In this document: piece after piece, positions 35,072 to 44,450 of the stretch
Position numbering within the stretch: the stretch's first letter is position 1
Layout of the letters: every line of letters starts with the position of its first letter
Source of the DNA: an uncultured Lachnospiraceae bacterium
GTDB lineage: Bacteria > Bacillota > Clostridia > Lachnospirales > Lachnospiraceae
DNA: 64,000 bases
Direction of reading: 5' to 3'
NCBI GenBank assembly: GCA_947630025.1
Contig: CANRFZ010000009.1
Location: 1-64,000 of the forward strand
Position numbers and translations under genes: made by a program
The notes under the pieces: model-generated
What the model was told of the DNA's origin: nothing
The model's input: only the letters and a program-made list of their open reading frames with translations
Database searches by the model: none

Positions 35072-36130
35072 ATGAGCAAAGAAATGCGTTTTATCAGATC
35101 CTTTTTCCTGCGGACGCTGCTGCTGCTGGCGGCGGCGGTGGCTATTGTCGCGGTCGTCGATCCCTTTTTCCAGTACCACAAGCCGCTGCCGGGTTTAAAA
35201 GCCGTGTTGAGTGAAAAGGAATACCAGTGCGTCGGCACGCTCCGCACGTTTGACTACGACGCGCTGATCGTGGGCTCCTCGGTCTGCGAGAATTACAATA
35301 ACCGCTGGTTCGACGAAGGCTACGGCTGCACCGCGGTCAAGGCGATCCGCGCCTACGGCTCCATCGCCGACCTGTGTTATTTTGTAGATACCGCCTATGA
35401 GTCCCATGACCTGAAATATGTCTTCTTCAATATCGATCCGGCCTCCCTGCCGGCGGGCACGGATACGACGTTTGAAGCCACCGGATGTCCGGTCTATCTG
35501 TACGATCGGAATGTCTGGAACGACTACCCTTATCTTCTCAATAAGGATATCCTGTTTGAAAAAATCCCCTATATGCTGGCCTATTCATGGATCGGCGATT
35601 ATGACGAGGGCAATTCCTACAACTGGGCGCAGTGGAAAACCTTTGACGGCGATCAGGCCAAAGCCCTGTATGCGCGTCTGCCCGAACCGCAGCGGATGCA
35701 GCCGGAAACCGTAAATGCGCGGGAACTGGACGGCAATATCGGCCTGCTGGCCTCTATGGTGGAAGCACATCCCGACACGCATTTCCTGTTTTTCTTCTCG
35801 CCGTATTCGATGCTCTGGTGGGATAATTCGTACAGATATGGAGAGCGCGACGCCGTTCTTTATAACGAAAAGCAGGTGATCGCGTCCCTTCTCCCTTATG
35901 AAAATGTGGAAATCCGCTATTTTCAGGACGACGAAACCATCATCACGGATCTGGACAATTACATGGATGTGATCCATTTTTCAAAGGATATCAACTACTG
36001 CCTGTATGAAAGAATGGTAAACGGCGAAGACCGCCTGACGCCCGAAAATTACGAGGAACGTCTGGAGCATATGCGCAGCCTGTCGCAGCGGATCGTGGAA
36101 AAAGATATTCTGGCATACTATCCGCAGTAA
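35072..36130 (+). CDS. SGNH-like partner of the MBOAT acyltransferase
   Basis: Exported or membrane-anchored protein of 352 residues. The N-terminal helix RSFFLRTLLLLAAAVAIVAV anchors it outside. ALIVGSSVCENYNN carries the likely catalytic Ser and the block-I Asn. DNYMDVIHFSKDIN near residue 300 supplies the Asp-x-x-His pair. This is the DltD/AlgX-like type that completes polymer acylation outside the membrane. It begins 125 bases after MBOAT, after TGGAG. The polymer is unknown; no dlt or alginate genes are present. Confidence 0.78.
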   Translation: MSKEMRFIRSFFLRTLLLLAAAVAIVAVVDPFFQYHKPLPGLKAVLSEKEYQCVGTLRTFDYDALIVGSSVCENYNNRWFDEGYGCTAVKAIRAYGSIADLCYFVDTAYESHDLKYVFFNIDPASLPAGTDTTFEATGCPVYLYDRNVWNDYPYLLNKDILFEKIPYMLAYSWIGDYDEGNSYNWAQWKTFDGDQAKALYARLPEPQRMQPETVNARELDGNIGLLASMVEAHPDTHFLFFFSPYSMLWWDNSYRYGERDAVLYNEKQVIASLLPYENVEIRYFQDDETIITDLDNYMDVIHFSKDINYCLYERMVNGEDRLTPENYEERLEHMRSLSQRIVEKDILAYYPQ

Positions 36131-36158
36131 GACGCGGCACAGGCAGCCTTGTGCGGTC

Positions 36159-37130
36159 TTATATCGTATAGCCCCACAAATTTTTGATCTGGTAGTGGAG
36201 TTCGTCGAATGTCCACCGCCTGCGGCTCCGCGCCACGCAGTTCGGATCGTTCACCATCAGCCCGTCGCTGTCGTATCCGTATATGACGATAAAATGTCCG
36301 GCGGTGGTGAAATCGCCGCGCCCCATGGAGCAGACGACTACGCCGCCGCTGTCTAGCACGGCGTGAATACTGTTTTCCTGTGCGCTCAGCTTAGTGACCT
36401 TGATGCCGTACCGCGCGGGGACATCCTCCATCAGCGCCCACGCCGTACCCATTCCGTCCATATAATACCCGTTTTCCATACTGTACTCAGCCATCGCGCC
36501 GGGCGTCAGCCTTTCGTCGCGCGTCAGATAAAATAACGCCATCGACAGACAGGCGGGGCCGCAGCCCGCCAGTCCGATGCAGCTATCCGTTCCGTAGGAC
36601 TGATAGCCCCAGCGGGCATCCCACTGCAAAAACAACGGAAATTCCTCCCGCTTCTCCGCATCGGTAAGGCTGCCGCTGCTATTGGCCTTGCCGGGAGAGT
36701 ACCCCGCCACAAAATCCGCCATTTCCGGATTGTTGGCCAGCGCCGCCAGCATTTCATCGGAATAGGCCGAACTGTTTTCACAGATCTGCGCGATCGTTTC
36801 GTTATCCTCCGCCAGCTCCTTTAACCGCTGCAGCGCCTCCTCCGGCGTTCTCTCCACCGGACGTTCCACCGCGTAGTCTTCCACGACGTCCGCGGGCTCT
36901 GTTATCTCCTGTCCTTCCTCCGTGATGACTTCCGTCTGCCGCTGCTTCTCCAGCCTCACCACGGCATCCTGCATCCTGTCCAGTCTGGCGTAGAGATTCC
37001 TGATGCAGAAAATCAGAACGACGACGATGCCCGAAAGGATCAGGCGGAACAGTCTGTCCCGCATTTCCCGCTTTTTTCTTCTGTATGCCTGCTGCCGGCT
37101 CACCTGCCGGACTTGTCTGTTGTTGGCCAT
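36159..37130 (-). CDS. C39-family (Peptidase_C39_2-like) cysteine peptidase, membrane-anchored
   Basis: Protein of 323 residues. A basic N-terminus and one membrane helix (LILSGIVVVLIFCIRNLY, about 28-46) are followed by a coiled-coil region, then a papain-like domain (about 190-323). SCIGLAGCGPACLSMALFYL has the active Cys, GHFIVIYGYDSDGLMVNDPN the His and Asp. This type lacks a transporter and probably trims or binds cell-surface peptides. The start at 37130 follows GAGGAAC. It is on the same strand as the sigma factor pair, 173 bases downstream. Confidence 0.82.
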   Translation of the reverse strand: MANNRQVRQVSRQQAYRRKKREMRDRLFRLILSGIVVVLIFCIRNLYARLDRMQDAVVRLEKQRQTEVITEEGQEITEPADVVEDYAVERPVERTPEEALQRLKELAEDNETIAQICENSSAYSDEMLAALANNPEMADFVAGYSPGKANSSGSLTDAEKREEFPLFLQWDARWGYQSYGTDSCIGLAGCGPACLSMALFYLTRDERLTPGAMAEYSMENGYYMDGMGTAWALMEDVPARYGIKVTKLSAQENSIHAVLDSGGVVVCSMGRGDFTTAGHFIVIYGYDSDGLMVNDPNCVARSRRRWTFDELHYQIKNLWGYTI

Positions 37131-37303
37131 CTTGTTCCTCATACGCGGCGCCGCCTGTCCGCCCGGCGCTATGCCGCACAGACGGGCACGCACGACGCAT
37201 CGCACAGACAGGAGCTCGTCCGGCGCTGCGTCCGCGCAAACCGAAAGTGGTATGTTACACAGATCGTACCATACCACTCTCTAAAAAGTCTCTATGCCTG
37301 CTT

Positions 37304-38176
37304 CTATTCCGCGCCGTCCTGATTAACGACACGTCCGTCCGCCGCATCCAGCGTACAGAAATACATGGTGTGATCCTCCGGATTCTGAAAGATAACGTTA
37401 TAGACGAGATCTCCTTTCAGCTCGTAGTCCGTATATTCCTTCACCGCGCTCAGATCCACCAGCGTCACGGAGACATCGGTTTTGCCGTCCGCCGCCGCGT
37501 CTCCGATCGAAGCGCGCATCTGCTCCTCGGCAATCCGCAGCGCCTCCTCCGCGTCGATTCCTCCGTCCTCCGCTACCCTGTCCTGCAGCTGCGCCTGCTC
37601 CGCCGCCATCTCCTCTCTCGCCGCCTGCGCCGCGGGACTCTGCTCTATGGCATAGCTCATGGCGTGCTGGAAATCTATGATTTCCAAAAGTTCCTCGTCG
37701 GTCATCTCATGATCCGGCAGACAGAAATAGCCCGTGTCATTGGCATAGCAGAGCGTATCGGCGGGCGCATCGTCCACACTGTCCACCTGCAGAATCTCCT
37801 GCGCCGGAAAAGTGCCGTTCTCATATGCCTGCCACAGTTCCTTGTTCCGTTTTGCCTCGCCGTCGGTGTACTCTCTGGTAAATCCGTCCGCCTCCGTCCG
37901 CTGCGCCTGGATCGTCTCGGCGAGCTCCTCCACTTCCGCCTCCGGCTTCCTGTCCATCCGCTCTTTGACCAGATCCCGGACCAGCGCGTGCGCCGGAATG
38001 CCGACAATACCCGCCGACACGATCAAAACCGCGGCGGCAGCAGCCGTCTTTTTCCGGCGTTCTCTCTTACTGTTTTTCCGCTCCATACGCTCCTGAACAT
38101 TCATAATGATATCCTCCTGCATCTGCGCCGAAATATTGATATGTTCCATTAGTTCCTTTACATCCGATTTTTTCAT
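37304..38176 (-). CDS. Anti-sigma-factor-like membrane protein
   Basis: Protein of 290 residues. The N-terminal cytosolic part (1-45) is followed by a membrane helix (TAAAAAVLIVSAGIVGIPAHA, about 44-66), then a large extracellular acidic region (about 70-290) with many Glu/Ala. It starts at the base after the sigma factor stop codon, the usual position for an anti-sigma protein that holds the sigma factor until a signal is sensed outside. The N-terminus does not show a clear zinc anti-sigma motif, so assignment is by context. Confidence 0.72.
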   Translation of the reverse strand: MKKSDVKELMEHINISAQMQEDIIMNVQERMERKNSKRERRKKTAAAAAVLIVSAGIVGIPAHALVRDLVKERMDRKPEAEVEELAETIQAQRTEADGFTREYTDGEAKRNKELWQAYENGTFPAQEILQVDSVDDAPADTLCYANDTGYFCLPDHEMTDEELLEIIDFQHAMSYAIEQSPAAQAAREEMAAEQAQLQDRVAEDGGIDAEEALRIAEEQMRASIGDAAADGKTDVSVTLVDLSAVKEYTDYELKGDLVYNVIFQNPEDHTMYFCTLDAADGRVVNQDGAE

Positions 38177-38650
38177 TTAAAGCCCTTCTTCTTTCACAAT
38201 AGTCAACATCTGTTCCCTGCCGCGCTGCAGCCGCATTTTGACCGCGCCCTCGCTGATCTTCAGGATCTCTGCGATCTCTTTTATGCGGTATCCCTCCACA
38301 TAGTGCAGATAGATAACGGTTCTCTGTCTGACCGGCAGCTCCAAAAGCTCCCGAAGCGTCTCCCTCTGCTCCGGCGCTGCGAGACTGTCTTCCAGCCCGT
38401 CGATACAGATCTTGGGGTGCCGCATCTTAAACCGCAGCATATCGCGGCATCTGTTGGTGGCCACGCGGATCAGCCACGCCTTCTCATGTTCTTCGTCATG
38501 AAACACAGGCTTTTTCTCCAGATACCGGCAGAATGTGTCCTGTATGGCGTCCTGCGTATCCTGTTCGTCGCACAGTATGACAATACAGATCTTATAGAGC
38601 GTGTTGCCGTATTTCATCACCGCATTTCTCAGGTTCTTTTTGACATCCAA
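38177..38650 (-). CDS. ECF-type RNA polymerase sigma factor
   Basis: Protein of 157 residues with regions 2 (QDAIQDTFCRYLEK, EKAWLIRVATNRCRD) and 4 (LPVRQRTVIYLHYVEGYRIKEI, then ISEGAVKMRLQRGREQM). The start read from the sequence is a TTG at 38650; an in-frame TAA lies not far upstream, and no better codon occurs before ATG at 38617. Its targets probably include its own operon, and perhaps the nearby peptidase gene. Confidence 0.9.
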   Translation of the reverse strand: MDVKKNLRNAVMKYGNTLYKICIVILCDEQDTQDAIQDTFCRYLEKKPVFHDEEHEKAWLIRVATNRCRDMLRFKMRHPKICIDGLEDSLAAPEQRETLRELLELPVRQRTVIYLHYVEGYRIKEIAEILKISEGAVKMRLQRGREQMLTIVKEEGL

Positions 38651-38840
38651 TCTCCGTGTTTCACCTCCTCTGTCTTATACACGAATCAGCAGGAATAAAA
38701 GTAACAATTATATTTTTCATCTTTTAACCCTATTTACAAACCATGCACTTTGGGGTTGCCATCTGCCTTTTCAAATCATGCACTCTCGGCTTACTATTCA
38801 CCCTTATTTACCTTCTCAAACCACACGCCTATTGTTCCAA

Positions 38841-38902
38841 AATAAAAATTTATCGAAAATCAATAAATTTTTATTGACATTCGCTTTTTGCCGTGTTATG
38901 TT
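38841..38902 (+). promoter_or_regulatory. Promoter with large palindrome upstream of DUF2975-XRE-DUF4173
   Basis: AATAAAAATTTAT (38841-38853) and ATAAATTTTTATT (38863-38875) form a perfect 13-bp inverted repeat. The right arm runs into TTGACA (38874-38879), which is 17 bases from TATGTT (38897-38902). A likely operator for the XRE protein of this operon. Confidence 0.7.
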
Positions 38903-38935
38903 ATGCTTATCAAAGATAAGAAAGGACTTTCGGAT

Positions 38936-39382
38936 ATGAAAGACAAACTGACTCTGTTTACGAAACTGCTGCTGGACATCATGTTCTATGGCGGGCTGCT
39001 GGTGACCGTCACGCTGCCGCTCTCGATCAAAGCGTACGGCAGATACAACAGTTACTTTGCCGACAACTACTATCCCCTGTGGCTGATCTTTTTTCTGTCC
39101 GGCATTTTTGCGATCCTGATTATCCAGCAGTTACGCCGGATGTTCCGCACGGTCATCGACAACGACTGCTTTATTCGGGAGAACGTCGTGAGTCTTGAAA
39201 AAATGAGCATTTATAGCTTTTTGATCGCCTTGATTACGGCGTGCCGCCTTTTTATCTACCTGACGCCGGCGGTGCTCGTGATCATACTGGTGTTTGTGAT
39301 CGCGGGCCTGTTCAGCCGGGTGCTGGCGGGCGTATTCGACAAGGCGGTAACTTATAAGCAGGAAAACGATTTAACGATATAG
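38936..39382 (+). CDS. DUF2975 membrane protein
   Basis: Membrane protein of 148 residues with about four helices and the DUF2975 centre FRTVIDNDCFIRENVVSLEKM. Such genes are nearly always followed by a small YozG-type XRE regulator, as here (11-base gap). Function unknown; possibly membrane-stress related. The start at 38936 follows AGAAAGGA. Confidence 0.85.
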   Translation: MKDKLTLFTKLLLDIMFYGGLLVTVTLPLSIKAYGRYNSYFADNYYPLWLIFFLSGIFAILIIQQLRRMFRTVIDNDCFIRENVVSLEKMSIYSFLIALITACRLFIYLTPAVLVIILVFVIAGLFSRVLAGVFDKAVTYKQENDLTI

Positions 39383-39393
39383 AAGGAGACACC

Positions 39394-39630
39394 ATGGCAA
39401 TCATTATCAATCTGGACGTCATGATGGCGATGCGCAAGAAAGGACTGACCGAACTGGCAGGCGAAATCGACATTACCCTTGCGAATCTGTCCATCCTAAA
39501 AAATAACAAAGCAAAAGCAGTGCGTCTCTCCACGCTGAACGAGATCTGCAAGGCGCTGGAATGTCAGCCGGGCGATATTCTGCAGTATGTGGAAGACGAG
39601 GAAGGAGATTCTCATGGAACAGAACAATAA
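39394..39630 (+). CDS. YozG-like XRE helix-turn-helix regulator
   Basis: Protein of 78 residues: IIINLDVMMAMRKKGLTELA and ITLANLSILKNNKAKAVRLSTL form the helix-turn-helix, ending in ALECQPGDILQYVED, the typical family C-terminus. It probably represses its own operon through the palindrome at 38841. The ATG follows AAGGAG; its end overlaps the next start by 17 bases. Confidence 0.92.
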   Translation: MAIIINLDVMMAMRKKGLTELAGEIDITLANLSILKNNKAKAVRLSTLNEICKALECQPGDILQYVEDEEGDSHGTEQ

Positions 39631-41212
39631 CGTATATCCCAACAATCCTAATCCCTGTCAGCCTGTGGCCGTCGTGACCAAAAAAGAAGACAGCGTCTTC
39701 ACGAAAAGGCTGCGGCAGCAGTATCCCTATTTCGGCATCGGCAGCGCGGTATATGCCCTTTTTTACACCTTCTGCCTGTATAAGAACGCCTCGGGGATCA
39801 CCTACCCTTTTTTCGTCGCAGGAACCCTTTGCTATTTCTTCTTCTCTATACAAAAGTTAGGGGTTCCATACAAAAGAGACAGCTTGTTTTACATAGCCGC
39901 CATCGTGCTGCTGGGCGCATCCAACTGTCTGACGGCCTCGACGCCGTTACTCCTCATGAATAAGTGCGGCATCTTTCTGCTGACGCTGATTCTGATGCTC
40001 CACACGGTATATGCGGACGGCAGGTGGAATCTTCCGAAGTATCTCGGCGCGGTCTGTACGCTGATCGGAACGGCGGTTTCATGCCTTTTGCGGCCCTTGT
40101 CCGACATGGTCTTTTATTTTGATGCCCAAAAACAGGGAAAACCGGGCAAAAAGAACTATACCCTCCCGATTCTGGCAGGCGTCTCGATCACGGTTCCGCT
40201 GCTTTTTGTCACCACGCTCCTGCTGGCCAGCGCCGACGCCGTATTTCTGGATATCACGAGGCGTTTCCTGCAGACACTGGATGTGGCCAATATTTTTGGG
40301 GTGCTGGCGCTGACAGTCGTTGTGTTTTTCTGCTCGTATGCGGTATATGCGGGACTTAGCATGAAGAATATCAGCGAAGACGTGCGCGACCTGCGCACTT
40401 GGGAGCCGGTCACGGCGATTATCATCACGGCGGCGCTTTCCGTTCTGTATCTGATGTTCAGCGTGATCCAAATCCTGTATCTCTTTATCGGCAGGATGCA
40501 GCTTCCGGCGGGGTACACTTACGCAAGCTACGCCAGAGAGGGCTTTTTCCAGCTTCTGGCGGTGTGCGTCCTGAATCTGGCCCTTGTGCTGATCTGCCTC
40601 CATCTGTTTCGGGAAAATACCGTGCTGAAGGCGATTCTGACCGTTATCAGCGCGTGCACGTTCATCATGATCCTGTCCAGCGCGCTGCGTATGCTTATGT
40701 ATATCAACCGCTACAACCTGACTTTTCTGCGGGTATTCGTACTGTGGGCGCTGGCGGTGATTTTCCTGCTGATGGCCGGCGTGACGGTCTCCATCTATAT
40801 GGAACGCTTCCCGCTTTTTACCTATAGCGTCGCTATCGTCACGGTATGTTACATCGGCCTGTCCTTCGCCCACCCGGACTACTGGATCGCCAAGTACAAC
40901 CTGTCGCCCGCGCATCTGGAATATCTGGACGACTATGACGTCTTTGACAATAAGCGGTACCTGTGCGGCCTGTCCGCAGACGCCGCCCCGGTTCTGTTAG
41001 ACGAACAGAAAAACCCCTATCTGCACGCAGGGACAGAGACGGAAAACGATGCCGCTGACTATAGCGATATAGCGCGGTACTCCGAGCAGGGCGTTACCGA
41101 AGATCTGGACTGGCTGGGGCGCTACTGTGGCAAGATCACGGCGCTGCGGGAAGATATGTATCTGCGGAACTTTAACTTCTCCGTTTACACCGCCGGCAGA
41201 TATCTGCGTTAA
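39614..41212 (+). CDS. DUF4173 membrane protein
   Basis: Membrane protein of 532 residues with about ten helices and a DUF4173-like segment around residues 200-420 (FCSYAVYAGLSM, then LQILYLFIG-type helices). A short N-terminal Asn/Pro-rich tail precedes. It is the third gene of the DUF2975-XRE operon, translated from GAAGGAG inside the XRE gene end. Function unknown. It converges on the MATE gene with a four-base overlap. Confidence 0.8.
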   Translation: MEQNNNVYPNNPNPCQPVAVVTKKEDSVFTKRLRQQYPYFGIGSAVYALFYTFCLYKNASGITYPFFVAGTLCYFFFSIQKLGVPYKRDSLFYIAAIVLLGASNCLTASTPLLLMNKCGIFLLTLILMLHTVYADGRWNLPKYLGAVCTLIGTAVSCLLRPLSDMVFYFDAQKQGKPGKKNYTLPILAGVSITVPLLFVTTLLLASADAVFLDITRRFLQTLDVANIFGVLALTVVVFFCSYAVYAGLSMKNISEDVRDLRTWEPVTAIIITAALSVLYLMFSVIQILYLFIGRMQLPAGYTYASYAREGFFQLLAVCVLNLALVLICLHLFRENTVLKAILTVISACTFIMILSSALRMLMYINRYNLTFLRVFVLWALAVIFLLMAGVTVSIYMERFPLFTYSVAIVTVCYIGLSFAHPDYWIAKYNLSPAHLEYLDDYDVFDNKRYLCGLSADAAPVLLDEQKNPYLHAGTETENDAADYSDIARYSEQGVTEDLDWLGRYCGKITALREDMYLRNFNFSVYTAGRYLR

Positions 41213-42570
41213 TCCGCGTCGTCCGCCGCGCGCATCTCACGGATCACGCTGAAGCCGATGGGAATCGAAACCGTGAGGGCGCATACGTCCGACACCGCCT
41301 GACAGATTTCCACGCCGGTCAGCCCCAATAAATGCGGCAGAATCGCAATTAACGGCAGGAAAAAGATGCCCTGTCTGGCCGACGCCACGATAGAGGCTTT
41401 CAGCCCTTTGCCGATAGACTGCAGCATCATGTTGCACATGACCATCCATGAGCTCAGCGGAAAAGCGATTACCGTATAGCGCAGCGCCGCCGTGCCCACC
41501 GCGATGACCTCCGCGTCATCCCTGCGGAAAGCGGTGACAAACTGCGGCGCCAGCAGATAGACGATTACCGCCAGAACCAGCAGAACCGCGAGAGACAGCT
41601 TGACGCAGAACCAGAACGCTTTTAACACTCTCTTGTACTTGCCCGCGCCGTAGTTGAAGCCGCATACCGGCTGGAACCCCTGACCGAAACCGATCAACGC
41701 GGAGTTGGCAAACATCATGATGCGGTTGACGATGGACATCCCCGCAATCGCCGCATCGCCGTACACGCCCGCGGCGTGGTTTAGACAGATCGTGGCGACG
41801 CTGGCAAGCCCCTGCCGGAACAGGGAGGGGCTGCCGCCTCTGACGATCTCCTTGTAAAAATGCAGACTTGGTTTAAAGTTGCGGAACCGAATGCGGATAT
41901 TGCCGCCTTTGGTCGCCATAACCAGCAGGAAGCAGAAGCTGATGTACTGGCTGACCGTGGTGGCCAGCGCAGCGCCCGCCACGCCCATGCCGCAGGCAAA
42001 GATCAGCAGCGGATCGAGCACAATATTGATCACCGCCCCTGATACGATACCGATCATCGCATAGAAGGCACTGCCCTGAAACCGCATCTGGTTATTGAGA
42101 ACCAGCGACGCCGTCATCGCGGGCGCGCCGAACAGAATGATCCTGAGATACGCCACGGTATACGGCTGGATCGTCGGCGTGGAGCCCAGCGCATAGGAAA
42201 GCGGCTGGATAAAAAAGATGCAGGCCGCCATGATAACGATCCCCGCCAGAAACGACGTAAAAAATCCCACCGCGGACATCTTTTCCGCTTCTTCCGTATT
42301 CCCCGCGCCTAACTGTCTGGAAATATAATTGCCGGAACCGTGCCCGAAGAAAAATCCCACCGCCTGAATGATCGCCATCAGCGAGAAGACGACGCCCACC
42401 GCCGCCGTTGACTGCGTATCCAGCTTCCCTACAAAAAACGTGTCCGCCATATTGTAAAAGGAAGTTACGAGCATACTCATGATCGTCGGCACCGCCAGGC
42501 GGCACACCAGCTTCTCCACCGGCTGCTCCGTCATATAAATTCTTTTCTGTTCCACACTTTCAAACTGCAT
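41209..42570 (-). CDS. MATE family efflux transporter
   Basis: Integral membrane transporter of 453 residues with the twelve-helix MATE pattern: LAVPTIMSMLVTSFYNMADTFFVG at the start, GHGSGNYISRQLGAG, and second-half FANSALIGFGQGFQPVCGFNYGAG. MATE proteins export drugs or other organic compounds using Na+ or H+. It lies 16 bases after an ABC exporter gene on the same strand, likely one operon. Confidence 0.93.
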   Translation of the reverse strand: MQFESVEQKRIYMTEQPVEKLVCRLAVPTIMSMLVTSFYNMADTFFVGKLDTQSTAAVGVVFSLMAIIQAVGFFFGHGSGNYISRQLGAGNTEEAEKMSAVGFFTSFLAGIVIMAACIFFIQPLSYALGSTPTIQPYTVAYLRIILFGAPAMTASLVLNNQMRFQGSAFYAMIGIVSGAVINIVLDPLLIFACGMGVAGAALATTVSQYISFCFLLVMATKGGNIRIRFRNFKPSLHFYKEIVRGGSPSLFRQGLASVATICLNHAAGVYGDAAIAGMSIVNRIMMFANSALIGFGQGFQPVCGFNYGAGKYKRVLKAFWFCVKLSLAVLLVLAVIVYLLAPQFVTAFRRDDAEVIAVGTAALRYTVIAFPLSSWMVMCNMMLQSIGKGLKASIVASARQGIFFLPLIAILPHLLGLTGVEICQAVSDVCALTVSIPIGFSVIREMRAADDAD

Positions 42571-42586
42571 TTCGCTATCGCCTCTT

Positions 42587-44353
42587 TCACTTTAATTCGT
42601 TGGCCGTCACATAAAAATGATGGTAGATCCCGTCCTGCGCCAGCAGACTCTCGTGGGTACCTTCCTCGACGATGCCCTCCTCTGTCAGCACCAGTATCCT
42701 GTCGGAATTGCGGATGCTGGAGAGTCTGTGGGCTATCGTGATCGTAGTCCTGCCCTGCGCCAATGCCTGCAGCGACTTTGCCACCTGAAACTCACTCTCA
42801 TTGTCCAGCGCGGAAGTCGCCTCGTCCATAATCAGAATCGGCGGGTTTTTTAAAAATACTCTGGCAATACTGATACGCTGCTTCTGCCCGCCGGACAATT
42901 TCACGCCCCGCTCGCCGACATAAGTGTCATATCCGTCCTTTAACGCCGTGATGAACTCATGCGCCCCGGCGCGTTTCGCCGCCTCTACCACTTCCTCCAT
43001 CGCTGCGTTTTCTTTACCATATGCGATATTTTCATAAACCGTGCCCGAAAAAAGATATACGTCCTGCTGCACCATGCCGATATTCTGCCGCAGGCTCTTT
43101 AACGTGTAATGACGGATATTTTCCCCGTCCAGCAGGATCTCGCCCTCGTCGATGTCATAGAACCGCGGAATCAGATTGCACAACGTTGTCTTGCCGCCGC
43201 CGGAAGGCCCCACGATGGCGACCTTTTCTCCCTCGCGAATCCGGAGGTTGAGCCCCTTAAAGACAACATTGTGGTCGTCCGGATAGGCAAAACTCACCTG
43301 CCGGAACTCGATATTTCCATGCGGACTCACGCAGGGCACCGCGCCCGGCTCGTCAAAGATCTCGATATCGCTGTCCATGATCTGCACGAATCTCTCAATC
43401 CCCGTCATGCCGCGCTGAAACTGCTCCGCAAATTCGATGATCCGGCGGATCGTCGCAATCAGCGTGCTCACGTACATCACATAGGCCACCAGATCGCCGG
43501 GCAGAATCCTGCCCTTCACCATAAAGATACCGCCCGCCACTAGCAGCACCAGATACATCAGCCCGTCGAAGGCTCTCGTCGTCGTCTGGAATGCCGCCAT
43601 GAACCGGTAAGTCTCCTTTTTGATGGCAAAAAAGTTCTGGTTGTCCTCCTCGAACTTCGCCTTCTCCTTTTCCTCGTTGGTAAACGCCTTCACAACTTTC
43701 TGTCCGAGAAGACTGTCCTCGATACGGGCGTTCAGCTCTCCGATCTGCACGCGCTGCCTGCGGAACGCCTCCCGCATACGCAGGTTGATCGCGATGCAGG
43801 TGACTGCCATAACAGGCACCACCGCAAATAAAATAAGCGTCAGCGGCAGGCTGATGCGCGCCAGTATGATAAACGAAATCACCGCCTTGATGCCCGCGAT
43901 AAAAAACTCCTCCGGGCAGTGGTGGGAAAATTCCGTCACATCGAACAGATCGTTGGTGATGCGCCCCATAATCTGCCCGACCTTCGTATTGTTGTAGTAT
44001 GTATCGGACAACATCTGCAGATGCGAATAGGCGTCGCGCCGCATATCCGTCTCGATGCGCGTACCCATCACGTGTCCCGTGTACGCCATATAAAAATTCG
44101 CCATGGTGTCCACAACCCGCAGGCAGAGATAGAGCACGCCCAGCCGCAGGATGACCGATACGGTCAATGACGCCAGATCGCTCATGCCCGTGTTGGTGAT
44201 ATAGCGCATAATCATAGGCAGCACCAGCTCACAGATCGTCGTGAGCCCGGCACAGAACAGATCTATCACTACAATATACAGATATTTTTTGTAATAAGGG
44301 AGAAACCGCCTTAACAGTTCTCCCGACCGATAAGCTCTCGTCTCGCTCTGCAT
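42587..44353 (-). CDS. ABC transporter, fused permease and ATP-binding domains
   Basis: Half-type ABC exporter of 588 residues: six-helix membrane domain (1-about 310) and nucleotide-binding domain with Walker A GPSGGGKTT, signature LSGGQKQRISIARV, Walker B ILIMDEATSALD and H-loop IAHRLSS. It probably works as a homodimer exporting lipids, peptides or drugs; substrate unknown. Co-encoded with a MATE transporter. Confidence 0.94.
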   Translation of the reverse strand: MQSETRAYRSGELLRRFLPYYKKYLYIVVIDLFCAGLTTICELVLPMIMRYITNTGMSDLASLTVSVILRLGVLYLCLRVVDTMANFYMAYTGHVMGTRIETDMRRDAYSHLQMLSDTYYNNTKVGQIMGRITNDLFDVTEFSHHCPEEFFIAGIKAVISFIILARISLPLTLILFAVVPVMAVTCIAINLRMREAFRRQRVQIGELNARIEDSLLGQKVVKAFTNEEKEKAKFEEDNQNFFAIKKETYRFMAAFQTTTRAFDGLMYLVLLVAGGIFMVKGRILPGDLVAYVMYVSTLIATIRRIIEFAEQFQRGMTGIERFVQIMDSDIEIFDEPGAVPCVSPHGNIEFRQVSFAYPDDHNVVFKGLNLRIREGEKVAIVGPSGGGKTTLCNLIPRFYDIDEGEILLDGENIRHYTLKSLRQNIGMVQQDVYLFSGTVYENIAYGKENAAMEEVVEAAKRAGAHEFITALKDGYDTYVGERGVKLSGGQKQRISIARVFLKNPPILIMDEATSALDNESEFQVAKSLQALAQGRTTITIAHRLSSIRNSDRILVLTEEGIVEEGTHESLLAQDGIYHHFYVTANELK

Positions 44354-44380
44354 AAATAAATACTCCCCGCTTGCTGCCTG

Positions 44381-44397
44381 TCACGGCGCTGCCGTGA
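44381..44397. repeat. Small perfect hairpin upstream of the ABC exporter
   Basis: TCACGGC and GCCGTGA are 7-bp arms with a 3-base loop. It lies in the 97-base gap between the small Cys-rich gene and the exporter. No T run follows, so a terminator role is unlikely. Confidence 0.45.
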
Positions 44398-44450
44398 TCC
44401 GTCGCAACGGCCTGCCTCTGCTCGTCACAGTGGTGCTCTCCCTCTGCTTA

